64,000 nt of DNA from Halioxenophilus aromaticivorans (GTDB lineage: Bacteria > Pseudomonadota > Gammaproteobacteria > Pseudomonadales > Cellvibrionaceae): the NCBI RefSeq assembly GCF_042850945.1, contig NZ_AP031496.1, positions 310,001 through 374,000 on the forward strand, in the 5' to 3' direction. The position numbers and the translations under genes are program-made. The stretch's first letter is position 1; each line of letters starts with the position of its first letter. The notes under the pieces were generated by a model, which saw only the letters and a list, made by a program, of their open reading frames with translations, did not search any database and was not told the origin of the DNA. Of this stretch, positions 27,191-36,395 are shown one piece after another.

Positions 27191-27691
27191 ATGTCTCATA
27201 AAACAAAATCACTGCCCCCCGTTCGGCGCCTAGTAACAGGCCACAGAAACGGCCGCGCAACCTGCATTAGCGATGCGCAATATGAAACCAATCTAATCCC
27301 AAGCGGCGATGCGGAGATGGCGCTAATCTGGACGGCGCCAGACCTACCAGTGGACAACAACGATAGCGTTGATGGTCGCGAACGCGACGCCGGCGTTACC
27401 TTAAAAGGCGGCTCTGTTATCCGAGTCGTGGATATGTTGCCGGGCGCAGCATCGCCTATGCATCGCACAAACAGCTTAGACTACGGTATTGTGATGTCTG
27501 GGCAGTTGCAATTAGAACTAGACGATGGCGAAATCCATAGCCTAAAGCCTACGGATATCGTGGTTCAGCGTGGCACGATCCATCGCTGGGTAAACCCGAG
27601 CGATAGCGAAACCTGCCGAATTGTATTTGTGCTAACCGAAGCTACTGCAGCCATCGTCGACGGCGCTCCCTTGGAAGAAGTCCATCCCTAG
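27191..27691 (+). CDS. Cupin domain protein
   Basis: Single-cupin protein of 166 residues. Cupin motif 1 is partly altered (LPGAASPMHRTNSLDYGIVMSG), and motif 2 reads LKPTDIVVQRGTIHRWVNP. The His in MHRT and the one in TIHRW can bind metal. Close relatives are annotated as cupins in fungal-like and proteobacterial aromatic pathways without known activity. It has its own terminator at 27781, so it may be monocistronic. A tautomerase, decarboxylase or sensor role cannot be separated by sequence. Confidence 0.78.
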   Translation: MSHKTKSLPPVRRLVTGHRNGRATCISDAQYETNLIPSGDAEMALIWTAPDLPVDNNDSVDGRERDAGVTLKGGSVIRVVDMLPGAASPMHRTNSLDYGIVMSGQLQLELDDGEIHSLKPTDIVVQRGTIHRWVNPSDSETCRIVFVLTEATAAIVDGAPLEEVHP

Positions 27692-27780
27692 GCGTTAGTT
27701 TTAAATCGACTACTCACACCAGTCCTGGTGCCGACTGCCGGTTAAAAACCAGGCTACAACGCTACAATCATTCTCTCTTT

Positions 27781-27804
27781 GCACGGATATTTCCGTGCTT
27801 TTTT
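27781..27804 (+). terminator. Rho-independent terminator
   Basis: Seven-base stem GCACGGA / TCCGTGC around TATT, followed by six T residues. It lies 90 bases after the cupin stop. Confidence 0.87.
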
Positions 27805-27840
27805 ATATTCTCAGTACAACATCCTATTTTGGGTATTAGC

Positions 27841-27942
27841 TCAACATCAGTGTTGATCTACAGAACATTGCCATTCGGTTCGAACCATCACCCCACGCAA
27901 TAATCGCTATTTGATATCACGATTAGTAACCACAGGGTGGTT
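27841..27942. promoter_or_regulatory. Cluster of three short palindromes upstream of the flavoprotein gene
   Basis: Within 102 bases there are TCAACA-N4-TGTTGA (27841-27856), GGTTCGAACC (27877-27886) and AACCAC-AGG-GTGGTT (27928-27942). They occupy the 195-base region between the cupin terminator and the frameshifted oxidoreductase start, the natural place for its promoter and operators. No matching copies were noticed elsewhere. Confidence 0.35.
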
Positions 27943-27999
27943 TCGATAAGATTCTAGTTTAAACATAAATAATAAGCGTTTGGAAAGAGGTTATCGGTG

Positions 28000-29851
28000 A
28001 TGTCCGAGTACGATATCGTTGCAATGGGGGCCGGGCATAACGGCTTAACTACCTGTGCTTATCTGGCCAAAGCCGGTAAGAAAGTGCTACTACTGGAGCG
28101 CAATTGGTACCCCGGAGGCGGCGTTTCCACACAAGAAATCCTAACCCCGGGCTACTTCCATGATCTGCACTCCAGTGTGCATATTATGATTCAGGGTAAT
28201 CCAATGATCACCCAAGATGAGCTGGGCTTAATCAGCCAACATGGGCTGAAATATAAATATTCAGATACTCCTCATGTAACCATTTTCCCGGACCAAGATG
28301 TCTTGGTTACCTACAAAAGATATCGACAAAACCTGCGAAAGCATTGCCAAGTTGTCGGCCAAAGACGCTGAAAGCTACCGCACGTTTGTGGCAATGAGCC
28401 AAAGCGTTTTACCGCTTTTTGTGCCCGGTTTATACAAACCAGCCCCGCCATTGGGGCAACTCATGGCCATGTTAGACAGCAACGATGAAGGCCGTTTGAT
28501 GCTGGATTACATGCAGCGCAGCAGTATGGATATCTTAAACCACTGGTTTGAAAGCGACCGTCTCAAAATACACCTTTCGCGTTTGGTGTCTGAAAACCTC
28601 CAGCTACCCGATGAACTGGGTACCGGCATGGGCATGTTACTGATGCCGGGTATTATGCACACCTACGGAGTGTCTCAACCCTATGGCGGCAGTGGAAAAT
28701 TAACCGAGGCATTAATTAAGTGCGTTGAACACCACGGCGGTGAAATCCGCCTTAACGCTGAAGTTAAAAAGATACTCACCTCCGGCGGTAAAGCCGTGGG
28801 CGTTGAGATGTCTGACGGCGAAAAAATAATGGCTAAGGATGCCGTTATTGGTTCCATGCATCCACACAAATTAAGGCAGTTTGTCGATGGTGTGGAAGAG
28901 CCAGTTTTGGCACGCGCAGAAAAAACCACCTTGGCGCCGTTTAGCTTATTCGTTTGCCACTACGATCTAAAACAAAAGGTAGAATTCAAAGCTAAAGACC
29001 CCGCTGTAAAACAGGCCATTATGTTGACGTTGGCGGCAACAGATAACATGCGAGAAATGCAAGAAGACTACGACAGCCTAAAGCAGGGTAAAATTTCTAA
29101 GCGACGTTTATTAGCCGGTAATGACGAAAGTCACAGCGATCCGAGCCGCGTACCACCCGGAAAAGGAATGTGGCACAGCACTGGCTTTGCGCCGTTTAGT
29201 TTGGCAGAAGGCGGTTCTAGCCGCTGGGATGAATTCTGCGAGGAATTTGGTGAATTACAACAAGCTGGCTTCCAAAACTTTTTGACCAATCTCACACCGG
29301 ACAATATCGTCGCCCGTAAATTCTGCTCGCCAATGGATATGGTAAGAGATTCGCCCAACAGTTTTGTTGGCGGCGACGTGCACGGCTTAGCGCCATACTT
29401 TTATCAATCCGCCGGCCACCGTCCAACCCCCGATTTGGGCCAATTTAAAGTCCCCGGTATTGAATCACTCTATCTGGTAGGGCCGTTTATGCATCCTGGT
29501 GGTGGCGTATTTGGCGCTGGGCGAGCTACCGCAATGGTGATGTTTGAAGACCTAGGTATGAATTTCGACAGCACCGTGGGCGGTCAAGTGGATGCAGATT
29601 TGCCCGCCACAAAAACCCGTCCGGCGGCACCCAAAGATAATATTATGCGTTTATACGATGATCAAAGCGATGAGATCATGGCGGTTAATAGCATCGACAC
29701 CCAGGGTGATGAAATTGTTATTAAAGGCAAAACCTTCGGCACCATGCCATTGGTAGCAAGGCTCGGTCCTGCGGATTTAAGAAAAGCCTTAAAACTGGCC
29801 TTAAGCCCGAAAAAATTGGCCTCAATTGTATCAATGCTGTTTAAGAGGTAG
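28000..29851 (+). pseudogene. Frameshifted phytoene-dehydrogenase-like FAD oxidoreductase
   Basis: Two overlapping frames encode one NAD(P)/FAD-dependent amine-oxidase-fold protein of the PYROXD2/CrtI-like group. The first frame has the FAD motif GAGHNGLTTCAYLAKAGKK and runs to VLVTYKR. The second continues at KDIDKTCESIAKLSA and ends after the C-terminal FAD segment (LYLVGPFMHPGGGVFGAGRA). The break lies in the A4 run at 28315-28318: removing one A restores ...VLVTYKDIDKT. It is probably either a recent inactivation or a base-calling error. AAAGAGG precedes the start; a GTG directly before the ATG is an alternative. The intact product would be about 616 residues. Confidence 0.82.
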
Positions 29852-29937
29852 CGCTCGCTATCGAAAACGTACTGAGGTAACTGATTAAAAGCCAAATAAA
29901 TCGAAAAGTACAAGCCCAATCAATAAAGGATAAGAAA

Positions 29938-31152
29938 ATGGGAACAGGTAAAACAGCAGGTAGTCTACAAGGCGTTATGTTGATATTTCCCATAACGCTT
30001 ACCGTCATGGGGGCGGTGTTACTTGCCCCTATCGTACCCCAGTTAATGGCGGAATTTGGGCACGTGCCCAATGCCAATTATTGGGTACCATTGTTATTGT
30101 CGCTACCGGCAATTTGCATCGCACTGGGCGCTCCAGTGGCTGGCTGGCTCGCCGACAGGGTAGGCCGCAGGCGGTTATTGATAATGGCAATGGCGGTTTA
30201 TGGCGTGTGCGGCGTCGCACCTATACTGACCAACAGTTACTGGACTATCTTTGGCCTTCGCATTGGTGTTGGCGTGTGCGAAGCCATCGTCATAACCTGT
30301 TCGACAACCTTAATCGGAGATTATTTTAAGGGCGATCAGCGCGATAAATGGCTGGGCAGCCAAGCGGCTTTGGCGTCGTTCAGCGCAATGTGCTTGTTCC
30401 CAGTGGCTGGATTTTTGGGTCAAAATTTTGGATGGAAAGGCCCGTTTGCGCTTTACGCAACCAGTTTTATCTTTATGCTCGGTGTGGTTCTGTTTACCTG
30501 GGAGCCAGATTCCTCTCTCAACCCAGAAGCTGAGAGCAGCGCCCCTAAGGAACCGCTACCCTGGAAACATCTACTGGTTGTTTGCTTCTTTACGGTGGTT
30601 GGCGGAATACTGTTTTATATTCTGCAGTTCCAGATGAGTTCCGCTTTGGCACAGTTTGATATACAAAGCGCAACCACCACTGGGCTATTATTGTCTTTGG
30701 CCAGTATCGGTGTTCCCTTGGGGGCCATTTTCTACCGCTTCGCCCATCGCAAACTCTCCACAAAAGCCTTGTTAACGTTGGAATTTGGAATTTTAGGCGT
30801 TGGCTTTATTTGCATGAGCCACGCACCCAACTACCCAATGTTTGTCGCCGCCGGGTTAATCAATCAATTTGGTGCCGGTATGTTATTACCTACCTTACTC
30901 ACTTGGGCGGTTTCTCCGTTGGCGCATTCCATTCGTGGAAAGGGTACGGGCATTTGGCAGTCGACCTTCGCCTTTGGTCAATTTGCGACTACCTTATCGT
31001 TTGCCTGGGTGTTTTCCATGGTCGGTCAGGACAATATCTTGGCCACCTTCCAGGTCTTCGGCGCAGTTGCCATCGTAGTCTGTTGCATCAGCTTTTTACT
31101 GCTACCAAAGCAAATCTCTTATGCGCCACTGGCAACCAGTGGCCATCACTGA
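29938..31152 (+). CDS. MFS transporter
   Basis: Major facilitator permease of 404 residues with about 12 hydrophobic segments. The loop 2-3 signature is visible as GWLADRVGRRRLLIM near residues 69-83. The first helix (LQGVMLIFPITLTVMGAVLLAPIVPQ) and the central break (ESSAPKEPLPWKHL) fit the six-plus-six layout. The ribosome site AAAGGATAAGAAA precedes the ATG. It follows the frameshifted oxidoreductase by 86 bases and is closed by a GC-rich hairpin, so it is the last gene of the catabolic island and probably imports the substrate or a product across the inner membrane. Confidence 0.87.
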   Translation: MGTGKTAGSLQGVMLIFPITLTVMGAVLLAPIVPQLMAEFGHVPNANYWVPLLLSLPAICIALGAPVAGWLADRVGRRRLLIMAMAVYGVCGVAPILTNSYWTIFGLRIGVGVCEAIVITCSTTLIGDYFKGDQRDKWLGSQAALASFSAMCLFPVAGFLGQNFGWKGPFALYATSFIFMLGVVLFTWEPDSSLNPEAESSAPKEPLPWKHLLVVCFFTVVGGILFYILQFQMSSALAQFDIQSATTTGLLLSLASIGVPLGAIFYRFAHRKLSTKALLTLEFGILGVGFICMSHAPNYPMFVAAGLINQFGAGMLLPTLLTWAVSPLAHSIRGKGTGIWQSTFAFGQFATTLSFAWVFSMVGQDNILATFQVFGAVAIVVCCISFLLLPKQISYAPLATSGHH

Positions 31153-31163
31153 GTAAACTGAAG

Positions 31164-31190
31164 TGGGGGCCGCAAAGGCCCCCAGGTTTT
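31164..31190 (+). terminator. GC-rich hairpin terminator
   Basis: Eight-base stem TGGGGGCC / GGCCCCCA with loop GCAAA, followed by GGTTTT, starting 12 bases after the MFS stop. It marks the border between the catabolic island and the rhamnogalacturonan locus. Confidence 0.8.
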
Positions 31191-31289
31191 AGCTCTAGGT
31201 ACACCTCACTAGATCACAACCGTTCAGATAACCACTCACTAGATTGTCAGCACTATCTCAGGGTAACTTCTCTTCAGCTCCACAATTTG

Positions 31290-31303
31290 GTTCATATTTG
31301 AAC
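31290..31303. promoter_or_regulatory. Candidate IclR operator, site 1 (GTTCATATTTGAAC)
   Basis: Near-perfect palindrome, 148 bases before the IclR-type regulator start. It differs by one base from the perfect palindrome at 54199 and by one from the site at 32255. The rest of the 299-base gap between the MFS and IclR genes holds the terminator at 31164 and T/C-rich sequence with no gene. Confidence 0.7.
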
Positions 31304-31451
31304 TTTTCCCACACAATTCTCTTGTGCCCAAATCCCCACCGCTCTAATCTTTACCTGTTTTCCCTTGTTATGCACTTTTCACTGTTTATTCTCTCTGGGC
31401 ACAAACAGTGGTTTACGACACAACAATAATAAATAGGCTAGGGGGCTCGTC

Positions 31452-32222
31452 TTGAGCGATTACGTCATTCCCAATCTCAGTAATGCCTGCCGGATTCTGC
31501 GTCTATTGGTGGACACCGGCAAAGGGCTATCTCGCGATGAGATTGCCGATCTTATCAATATCCCTCGGTCCAGTACCTACAGAATTCTTCAAACCTTGGT
31601 AACGGAGAACTTCGTAGAGCATCGTAAGCGTCGATATCACCCAGGTGCAGGTCTGTACACATTGGGTATGCAGCTTAGCTCGGTAGACAGGCTGCGCCCG
31701 TTATGCCGACCGGTTTTACACAGCTTATCGCAAATTACGGGGTTCACGGCCCACATTGCCATTCCCAGTGGCTACCAGGTACTGCTATTGGAGGTTTGCG
31801 ACAGCCCTAATTTGCTCCGGGTCGCTTCCAGAGCGGGCGCTGTTGCACCCATTCATGTGGCGGCTACCGGTAAAATATTCTTGTCCTATTTATTTGCCGA
31901 TGATTTGGAAACCATTGCGAACGAAATAGGCTTTGCACGCTTCACCGACCGCACGTTGACCAGCGTTGAAGAAGTCCACAAGGAAATAAACGCCACCTTA
32001 AAGCGCGGCTATGGCATGGACGAGCGCGAATACAATGACGATGTGCGCTGTCTGGCTACGCCCCTATTTGACGCCTCAGGAACGGTTATCGCAGCTATAG
32101 GCGTAACTTCACCCATATCTCAATTTCCAAAATCCGACATTCAGGAGGTTGCCAAAACCGTCAAGGAGCATGCACTGCGCTGTTACAAACTGCTTAAAGG
32201 AGAAGAGGTAGGGGCGGTCTAA
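31452..32222 (+). CDS. IclR family transcriptional regulator (KdgR-like role)
   Basis: Regulator of 256 residues, TTG start. The N-terminal winged helix-turn-helix reads LSRDEIADLINIPRSSTYRILQTL, and the C-terminal IclR effector domain contains HVAATGKIFLSYLF and RGYGMDEREYNDDVRCLATPLF. KdgR, which senses 2-keto-3-deoxygluconate and controls pectin genes in enterobacteria, belongs to this family. Here the gene opens the rhamnogalacturonan locus, and a shared palindrome precedes it, the lyase gene and the receptor/kdgF pair. Autoregulation and control of the locus are inferred from those sites. Confidence 0.88.
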   Translation: MSDYVIPNLSNACRILRLLVDTGKGLSRDEIADLINIPRSSTYRILQTLVTENFVEHRKRRYHPGAGLYTLGMQLSSVDRLRPLCRPVLHSLSQITGFTAHIAIPSGYQVLLLEVCDSPNLLRVASRAGAVAPIHVAATGKIFLSYLFADDLETIANEIGFARFTDRTLTSVEEVHKEINATLKRGYGMDEREYNDDVRCLATPLFDASGTVIAAIGVTSPISQFPKSDIQEVAKTVKEHALRCYKLLKGEEVGAV

Positions 32223-32254
32223 ACCACCGCCGAGGGCTCAACCGGTTTGGTTTG

Positions 32255-32268
32255 GTCCATATTTGAAC
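32255..32268. promoter_or_regulatory. Candidate IclR operator, site 2 (GTCCATATTTGAAC)
   Basis: Copy of the shared palindrome with one half-site change. It lies between the regulator stop and the PL26-like lyase, 137 bases before the lyase ATG. Confidence 0.65.
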
Positions 32269-32405
32269 TCAATTAAAAATACACCGGCTTCTACCCCGCC
32301 GTGCTGATGACACCGCTAAATCAGCCGCGTATAACATTCAATAAAAGTGTTGCTAGCAATTTAAAACGCTTGCAACGCCCAACAATAATAACAATAGAGT
32401 GTTTT

Positions 32406-35153
32406 ATGGATCGGCGAAGTTTTATAAAAAACGGCGGGTTAATAGCAACAGCGGTACCATTAGGTATGGCGGGCAGCAGCAAAGCTGTTCAGCGCGAAAC
32501 AGCAAAACGTACCCCCAGCGAAAGCCTGGTATGGCTAGATACTCAACCCAATGCAGAACTCAACCGCGGTGCTGTTTGGGGTATGCCCTGGGCCCAGGGT
32601 GAGCTCGATACCGAACACGCGTTGATGCTGATAAATGAAAGCGGTAAACCAGCACCCATGCAAACCTGGCCAATGGCCTACTGGCCAGACGGCAGTGTTA
32701 AATGGACGGGCCACGCCGTCTGCAAGGCGGCTGATTTAGGGCCGCATTTTAGCATTCGCCGTGGCTCGGCATTGTCATCAATGAAAGAGCTATCAAACAC
32801 AGACCCATCAAAAACAGAGCCATCAAAAACCGAGTTAAGTATACATTCGTCGGCCGATCAGCTCGTCGTTAATACTGGCTCAATCCAAGCCAGCATTCCG
32901 AAGCAAGGCAATTTTATTATTGGCGAGGTACAACGAGAAGGACAAACCATCGCTAAAAACGCCATCTTTGTAGGCAGTGTACAAACCGAACCAAACGGAA
33001 CCGATAGTGCAAACAGTATTAAATTCAAATCTGACATTAGCGCCGTAGAAATTGAACAATCCGGACCGCTGCGAGCAGTCATTAAAGTCACCGGCGAACA
33101 CCAACGTGAAGACCAATCCCAATGGCTGCCTTTCACCGCACGGCTAATTTTTTTCGCCCACAGCGATGAAATCCAAATCAATCAAACGTTTGTGTATGAC
33201 GGCAACGAGCAAGAGGAGTTTATTACAGGGCTAGGCCTGCAGTTTGTTGTTTTACAACGCGACCCTCTGTACAACAGGCACGTTCGATTTGTAGGTGGTA
33301 ATAATGGCTTATGGGCAGAGTCGCCCAAAGGGATTACCGGTTTGCGCCGTGACCCAGGAGCAGACGTTAGAAGGGCGCAGATAGAGGGCCGAACTACTCC
33401 CCCGCTTGAACAGTGGAACCCAAGAGTGAAAGACGGCTTGCACTGGATTCCCACATGGAACGATTACACGCTAACTCAATTGTCCGCCAACGGATTTGTT
33501 ATTCGCAAGCGCACGAAAGAAGGCCACGCCTGGATAGACGCCGATCAAGGCCACCGCGCTGCAGGGACGGCTTACCTAGGGGGAAGCAGTGGTGGTGTCT
33601 TGTTTGGCATGCGCGACTTTTGGCAACTGCACCCGGTACAAATAGACATTCGCGGGGCGGGCCAACCGGAATCGGAAGCAACACTTTGGTTTTGGTCCCC
33701 CGAAGCGCAGCCCATGGATTTACGTTTTTACCACGACGGCCTAGGGCAGGACACCTACGAGCAACAACTGGATGCCCTAAACATAACCTATGAAGACTAT
33801 GAACCAGGTTTTGGTTCGCCCGTTGGTGTCGCTAGGACCACAGAAATTACCTTAAAAATCACCGGCGCCACCCCGTCACGCAGCCATGTAACGCAGTGGG
33901 CACAGCAAATTAGCCAGCCACCTCAAGCCGCCTGCCAACCAGAATATTATTTAAACGCCGGCGTATTCGGCGGTCTATGGAGCCTGCCGGATAGATCCAC
34001 CGCAAAAAAAGCTGCCATTGAAGACCGGTTAGATTTTCAGGTGGATTATTACCACGGCCAAGTTGACCAACGTCATTGGTATGGCTTTTGGAATTACGGC
34101 GACATAATGCATACCCTAGACATAGACCGCCATGTTTGGCGCTACGATGTGGGAGGCTATGCTTGGGACAATTCTGAATTATCGCCAGACCTATGGCTGT
34201 GGTATTCATTTTTGCGCACGGGTAGCGGCAAAACGTTTCGGTTGGCGGAGGCCATGGTACGTCACACACGTGATGTGGACATCTATCACCTCGGCGACTT
34301 TAAGGGTTTAGGTACACGCCATAACGTGCAACACTGGGGCTGCAGCGCGAAGCAATTGCGCATCAGCACAGCAGCCTACCGCAGGTTTCATTATTACCTC
34401 ACCGCCGATGATCGCACCGGTGACGTGTTAACAGAAGCCACACAAGCCGATAGCGCACTCAGTACAGTGGACCCTATCCGAAAACTCCCCAACACAGAGG
34501 CAATGCCAGGCACTGATCGGATTCAAGTGGGTACAGATTGGAGCGCTGTGGCTGCTAACTGGCTAACCGCTTGGGAGCGTACCGGAGACCCAAAATACCG
34601 GCAATGGTTAACCCAGGCTATGCAGGCCATTGGCCAGCATCCACAAGGGTTTCATGCCGGCACCTTTGGCTACGACATCAATCAACACAGGTTGTTACCG
34701 GCACCGGATTCTGGGCCCAAGGTATCGCACCTAAGCGCCGTTTTTGGCTTGGTGGAAATTAATGCTGAGTTAATCCAATTAATCGACATTCCCGAGTATA
34801 AAGCAGCTTGGTTGGAATACTGTCGTCTCTATAACGCCAGCGCCGAAGAGCAGCAAGCCTCATTAGGGGAAGTTTTCAACAATCATCTACGGGCGCCTCA
34901 TTCACGTTTAACCGCGTACGCCGCGGCACAAAAGGATTCTAAAGCACTAGCCAAGCGAGCCTGGCAGGAATTCAATGCCCAGCAAGAGTTTGCCGGTTTA
35001 TGGCAGGGTGAGCCCTGGTTGGTGCAACAATTGAGTGGGCCGGATGTGCTAAACCCAACTACGGAAGTGCCTTGGTTATCCACCAACGATGCCGCGCAAT
35101 GGGGATTAGCCGCAATCCAGAATTTAGCTCTGGTAGGCGATTACCTAGATTGA
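32406..35153 (+). CDS. PL26-like exo-rhamnogalacturonan lyase (PcRGLX/YetA type)
   Basis: Large polysaccharide lyase-like protein of 915 residues with a Tat signal (DRRSFIKNGGLIATAVPLGM), so it is exported folded, probably to the periplasm. The N-terminal RIFT-barrel type region (WLDTQPNAELNRGAVWGMPW, WPDGSVKWTGHAV) is characteristic of PcRGLX/YetA proteins. The C-terminal half is an alpha-helical toroid with QVDQRHWYGFWNYGDIMHT, DVGGYAWDNSELSPDLWLW and HNVQHWGCSAKQLRIS. PL26 enzymes cut the Rha-GalA bond of RG-I by elimination. Upstream in-frame starts exist, but only ATG 32406 places the Tat motif at the N-terminus. The GH105 gene follows after 40 bases. Confidence 0.82.
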   Translation: MDRRSFIKNGGLIATAVPLGMAGSSKAVQRETAKRTPSESLVWLDTQPNAELNRGAVWGMPWAQGELDTEHALMLINESGKPAPMQTWPMAYWPDGSVKWTGHAVCKAADLGPHFSIRRGSALSSMKELSNTDPSKTEPSKTELSIHSSADQLVVNTGSIQASIPKQGNFIIGEVQREGQTIAKNAIFVGSVQTEPNGTDSANSIKFKSDISAVEIEQSGPLRAVIKVTGEHQREDQSQWLPFTARLIFFAHSDEIQINQTFVYDGNEQEEFITGLGLQFVVLQRDPLYNRHVRFVGGNNGLWAESPKGITGLRRDPGADVRRAQIEGRTTPPLEQWNPRVKDGLHWIPTWNDYTLTQLSANGFVIRKRTKEGHAWIDADQGHRAAGTAYLGGSSGGVLFGMRDFWQLHPVQIDIRGAGQPESEATLWFWSPEAQPMDLRFYHDGLGQDTYEQQLDALNITYEDYEPGFGSPVGVARTTEITLKITGATPSRSHVTQWAQQISQPPQAACQPEYYLNAGVFGGLWSLPDRSTAKKAAIEDRLDFQVDYYHGQVDQRHWYGFWNYGDIMHTLDIDRHVWRYDVGGYAWDNSELSPDLWLWYSFLRTGSGKTFRLAEAMVRHTRDVDIYHLGDFKGLGTRHNVQHWGCSAKQLRISTAAYRRFHYYLTADDRTGDVLTEATQADSALSTVDPIRKLPNTEAMPGTDRIQVGTDWSAVAANWLTAWERTGDPKYRQWLTQAMQAIGQHPQGFHAGTFGYDINQHRLLPAPDSGPKVSHLSAVFGLVEINAELIQLIDIPEYKAAWLEYCRLYNASAEEQQASLGEVFNNHLRAPHSRLTAYAAAQKDSKALAKRAWQEFNAQQEFAGLWQGEPWLVQQLSGPDVLNPTTEVPWLSTNDAAQWGLAAIQNLALVGDYLD

Positions 35154-35193
35154 TAGCCCGTACAACAACATAACTTTGAATAAAGGAAGTAGC

Positions 35194-36300
35194 ATGCCTA
35201 ATTTGGTAAACAACATTCCAAAACAACAGGTAACCAACGCAATTAATAACCTGGTTGATAATTTAATCAACATAAAAGACGAAACCGGCGAGTTTTTATT
35301 AAAGTTAGAAGACGGCCGCGTAATAGATACTAAAGGTTGGGCGGGTTGGGAGTGGACCCATGGCATTGGTTTATACGGGCTATTAAAGCATTGGGACATC
35401 ACCGGTGATGAGAGCTCAAAGAACATCATAGAGCAATGGTTTAACGATCGACTGGCCGAGGGCACGCCTACTAAAAACGTCAATACCATGTCGCCGTTTT
35501 TAACCATGGCCTATCTTTACGAGCGCACCGGTGAACGATCCTACTTACCTTATCTAGATGTGTGGGCACAATGGGTAATGCGAGACATGCCTCGCACCAC
35601 CGAAAATGGCCTACAGCACATCGTTTATAATTCTGAAAATTACCAACAGCTGTGGGACGACACATTAATGATGAGCGTTCTACCGCTGGCAAAGATTGGC
35701 TTACTCCTCGATAGGCCACATTACGTGGAAGAAGCTAAGCGCCAGTTTATGCTGCACGTAAAATACCTGAGTGATCGTAAAACTGGCTTGTGGTTCCATG
35801 GCTGGACCTTCGACGGCAACCATAATTTCGCCGATGCCTTGTGGGCCCGCGGCAATAGCTGGGTAACCATTTCAATCCCCGAATTTATCGAACTGTTGGA
35901 CTTACCCCAAGACGACGGCCTGCGTATGTTTTTACTGGAGACACTAGAGGCTCAAGTAAAAGCTCTCCAAAAAACACAACACGCCAATGGCCTGTGGCAT
36001 ACCTTGTTGGACGACCCAGACAGCTATTTAGAGGCATCGGCCGCCGCCGGCTTCGCCTACGGTATTTTAAAAGCCATACGCAAGGGCTACCTAGGAACTG
36101 AATACGAAGCCTGTGGAATACGTGCGGCCCAAGCGGTGCTCGATAACATCAACCCCGATGGTGAACTGCTCAATGTGTCCTTCGGCACACCGGTATTCGA
36201 CACCTTACAGGGCTATAAAGATATCCCGTTAACCTCTATGCCCTATGGTCAGTCCATGGCCATTTTGCTGTTGGTGGAGTTACTAAACTATTACATCTAG
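35194..36300 (+). CDS. GH105 unsaturated rhamnogalacturonyl hydrolase (YteR/YesR-like)
   Basis: Removes the unsaturated galacturonyl residue left by rhamnogalacturonan lyases, giving rhamnose and unsaturated galacturonate. The six-hairpin fold motifs are clear: GWEWTHGIGLYGLLKHWD, the catalytic Asp in YQQLWDDTLMMSVLPLAKIG, LWFHGWTFDGNHNFADAL followed by WARGNSW, and SAAAGFAYGILKAIRKGYL. No signal peptide is seen, so it acts in the cytoplasm on imported oligomers. A TTG 18 bases earlier is possible, but AAAGGAAG serves ATG 35194. Length (368) is normal. Confidence 0.88.
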   Translation: MPNLVNNIPKQQVTNAINNLVDNLINIKDETGEFLLKLEDGRVIDTKGWAGWEWTHGIGLYGLLKHWDITGDESSKNIIEQWFNDRLAEGTPTKNVNTMSPFLTMAYLYERTGERSYLPYLDVWAQWVMRDMPRTTENGLQHIVYNSENYQQLWDDTLMMSVLPLAKIGLLLDRPHYVEEAKRQFMLHVKYLSDRKTGLWFHGWTFDGNHNFADALWARGNSWVTISIPEFIELLDLPQDDGLRMFLLETLEAQVKALQKTQHANGLWHTLLDDPDSYLEASAAAGFAYGILKAIRKGYLGTEYEACGIRAAQAVLDNINPDGELLNVSFGTPVFDTLQGYKDIPLTSMPYGQSMAILLLVELLNYYI

Positions 36301-36395
36301 TAATTCTACTAACAAAACGTAGTAAACCGTTTGATCTTCATAAAATGGCAGGGACGCTGTTTAAACCATAAAAATAACCAGCCTCGGATCTTATA

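Noticed and set aside
28298..28371. Programmed ribosomal frameshift in the flavoprotein gene
   Set aside because: The overlap has only a short A4 run and no obvious slippery heptamer plus downstream structure. A simple one-base insertion explains it better.
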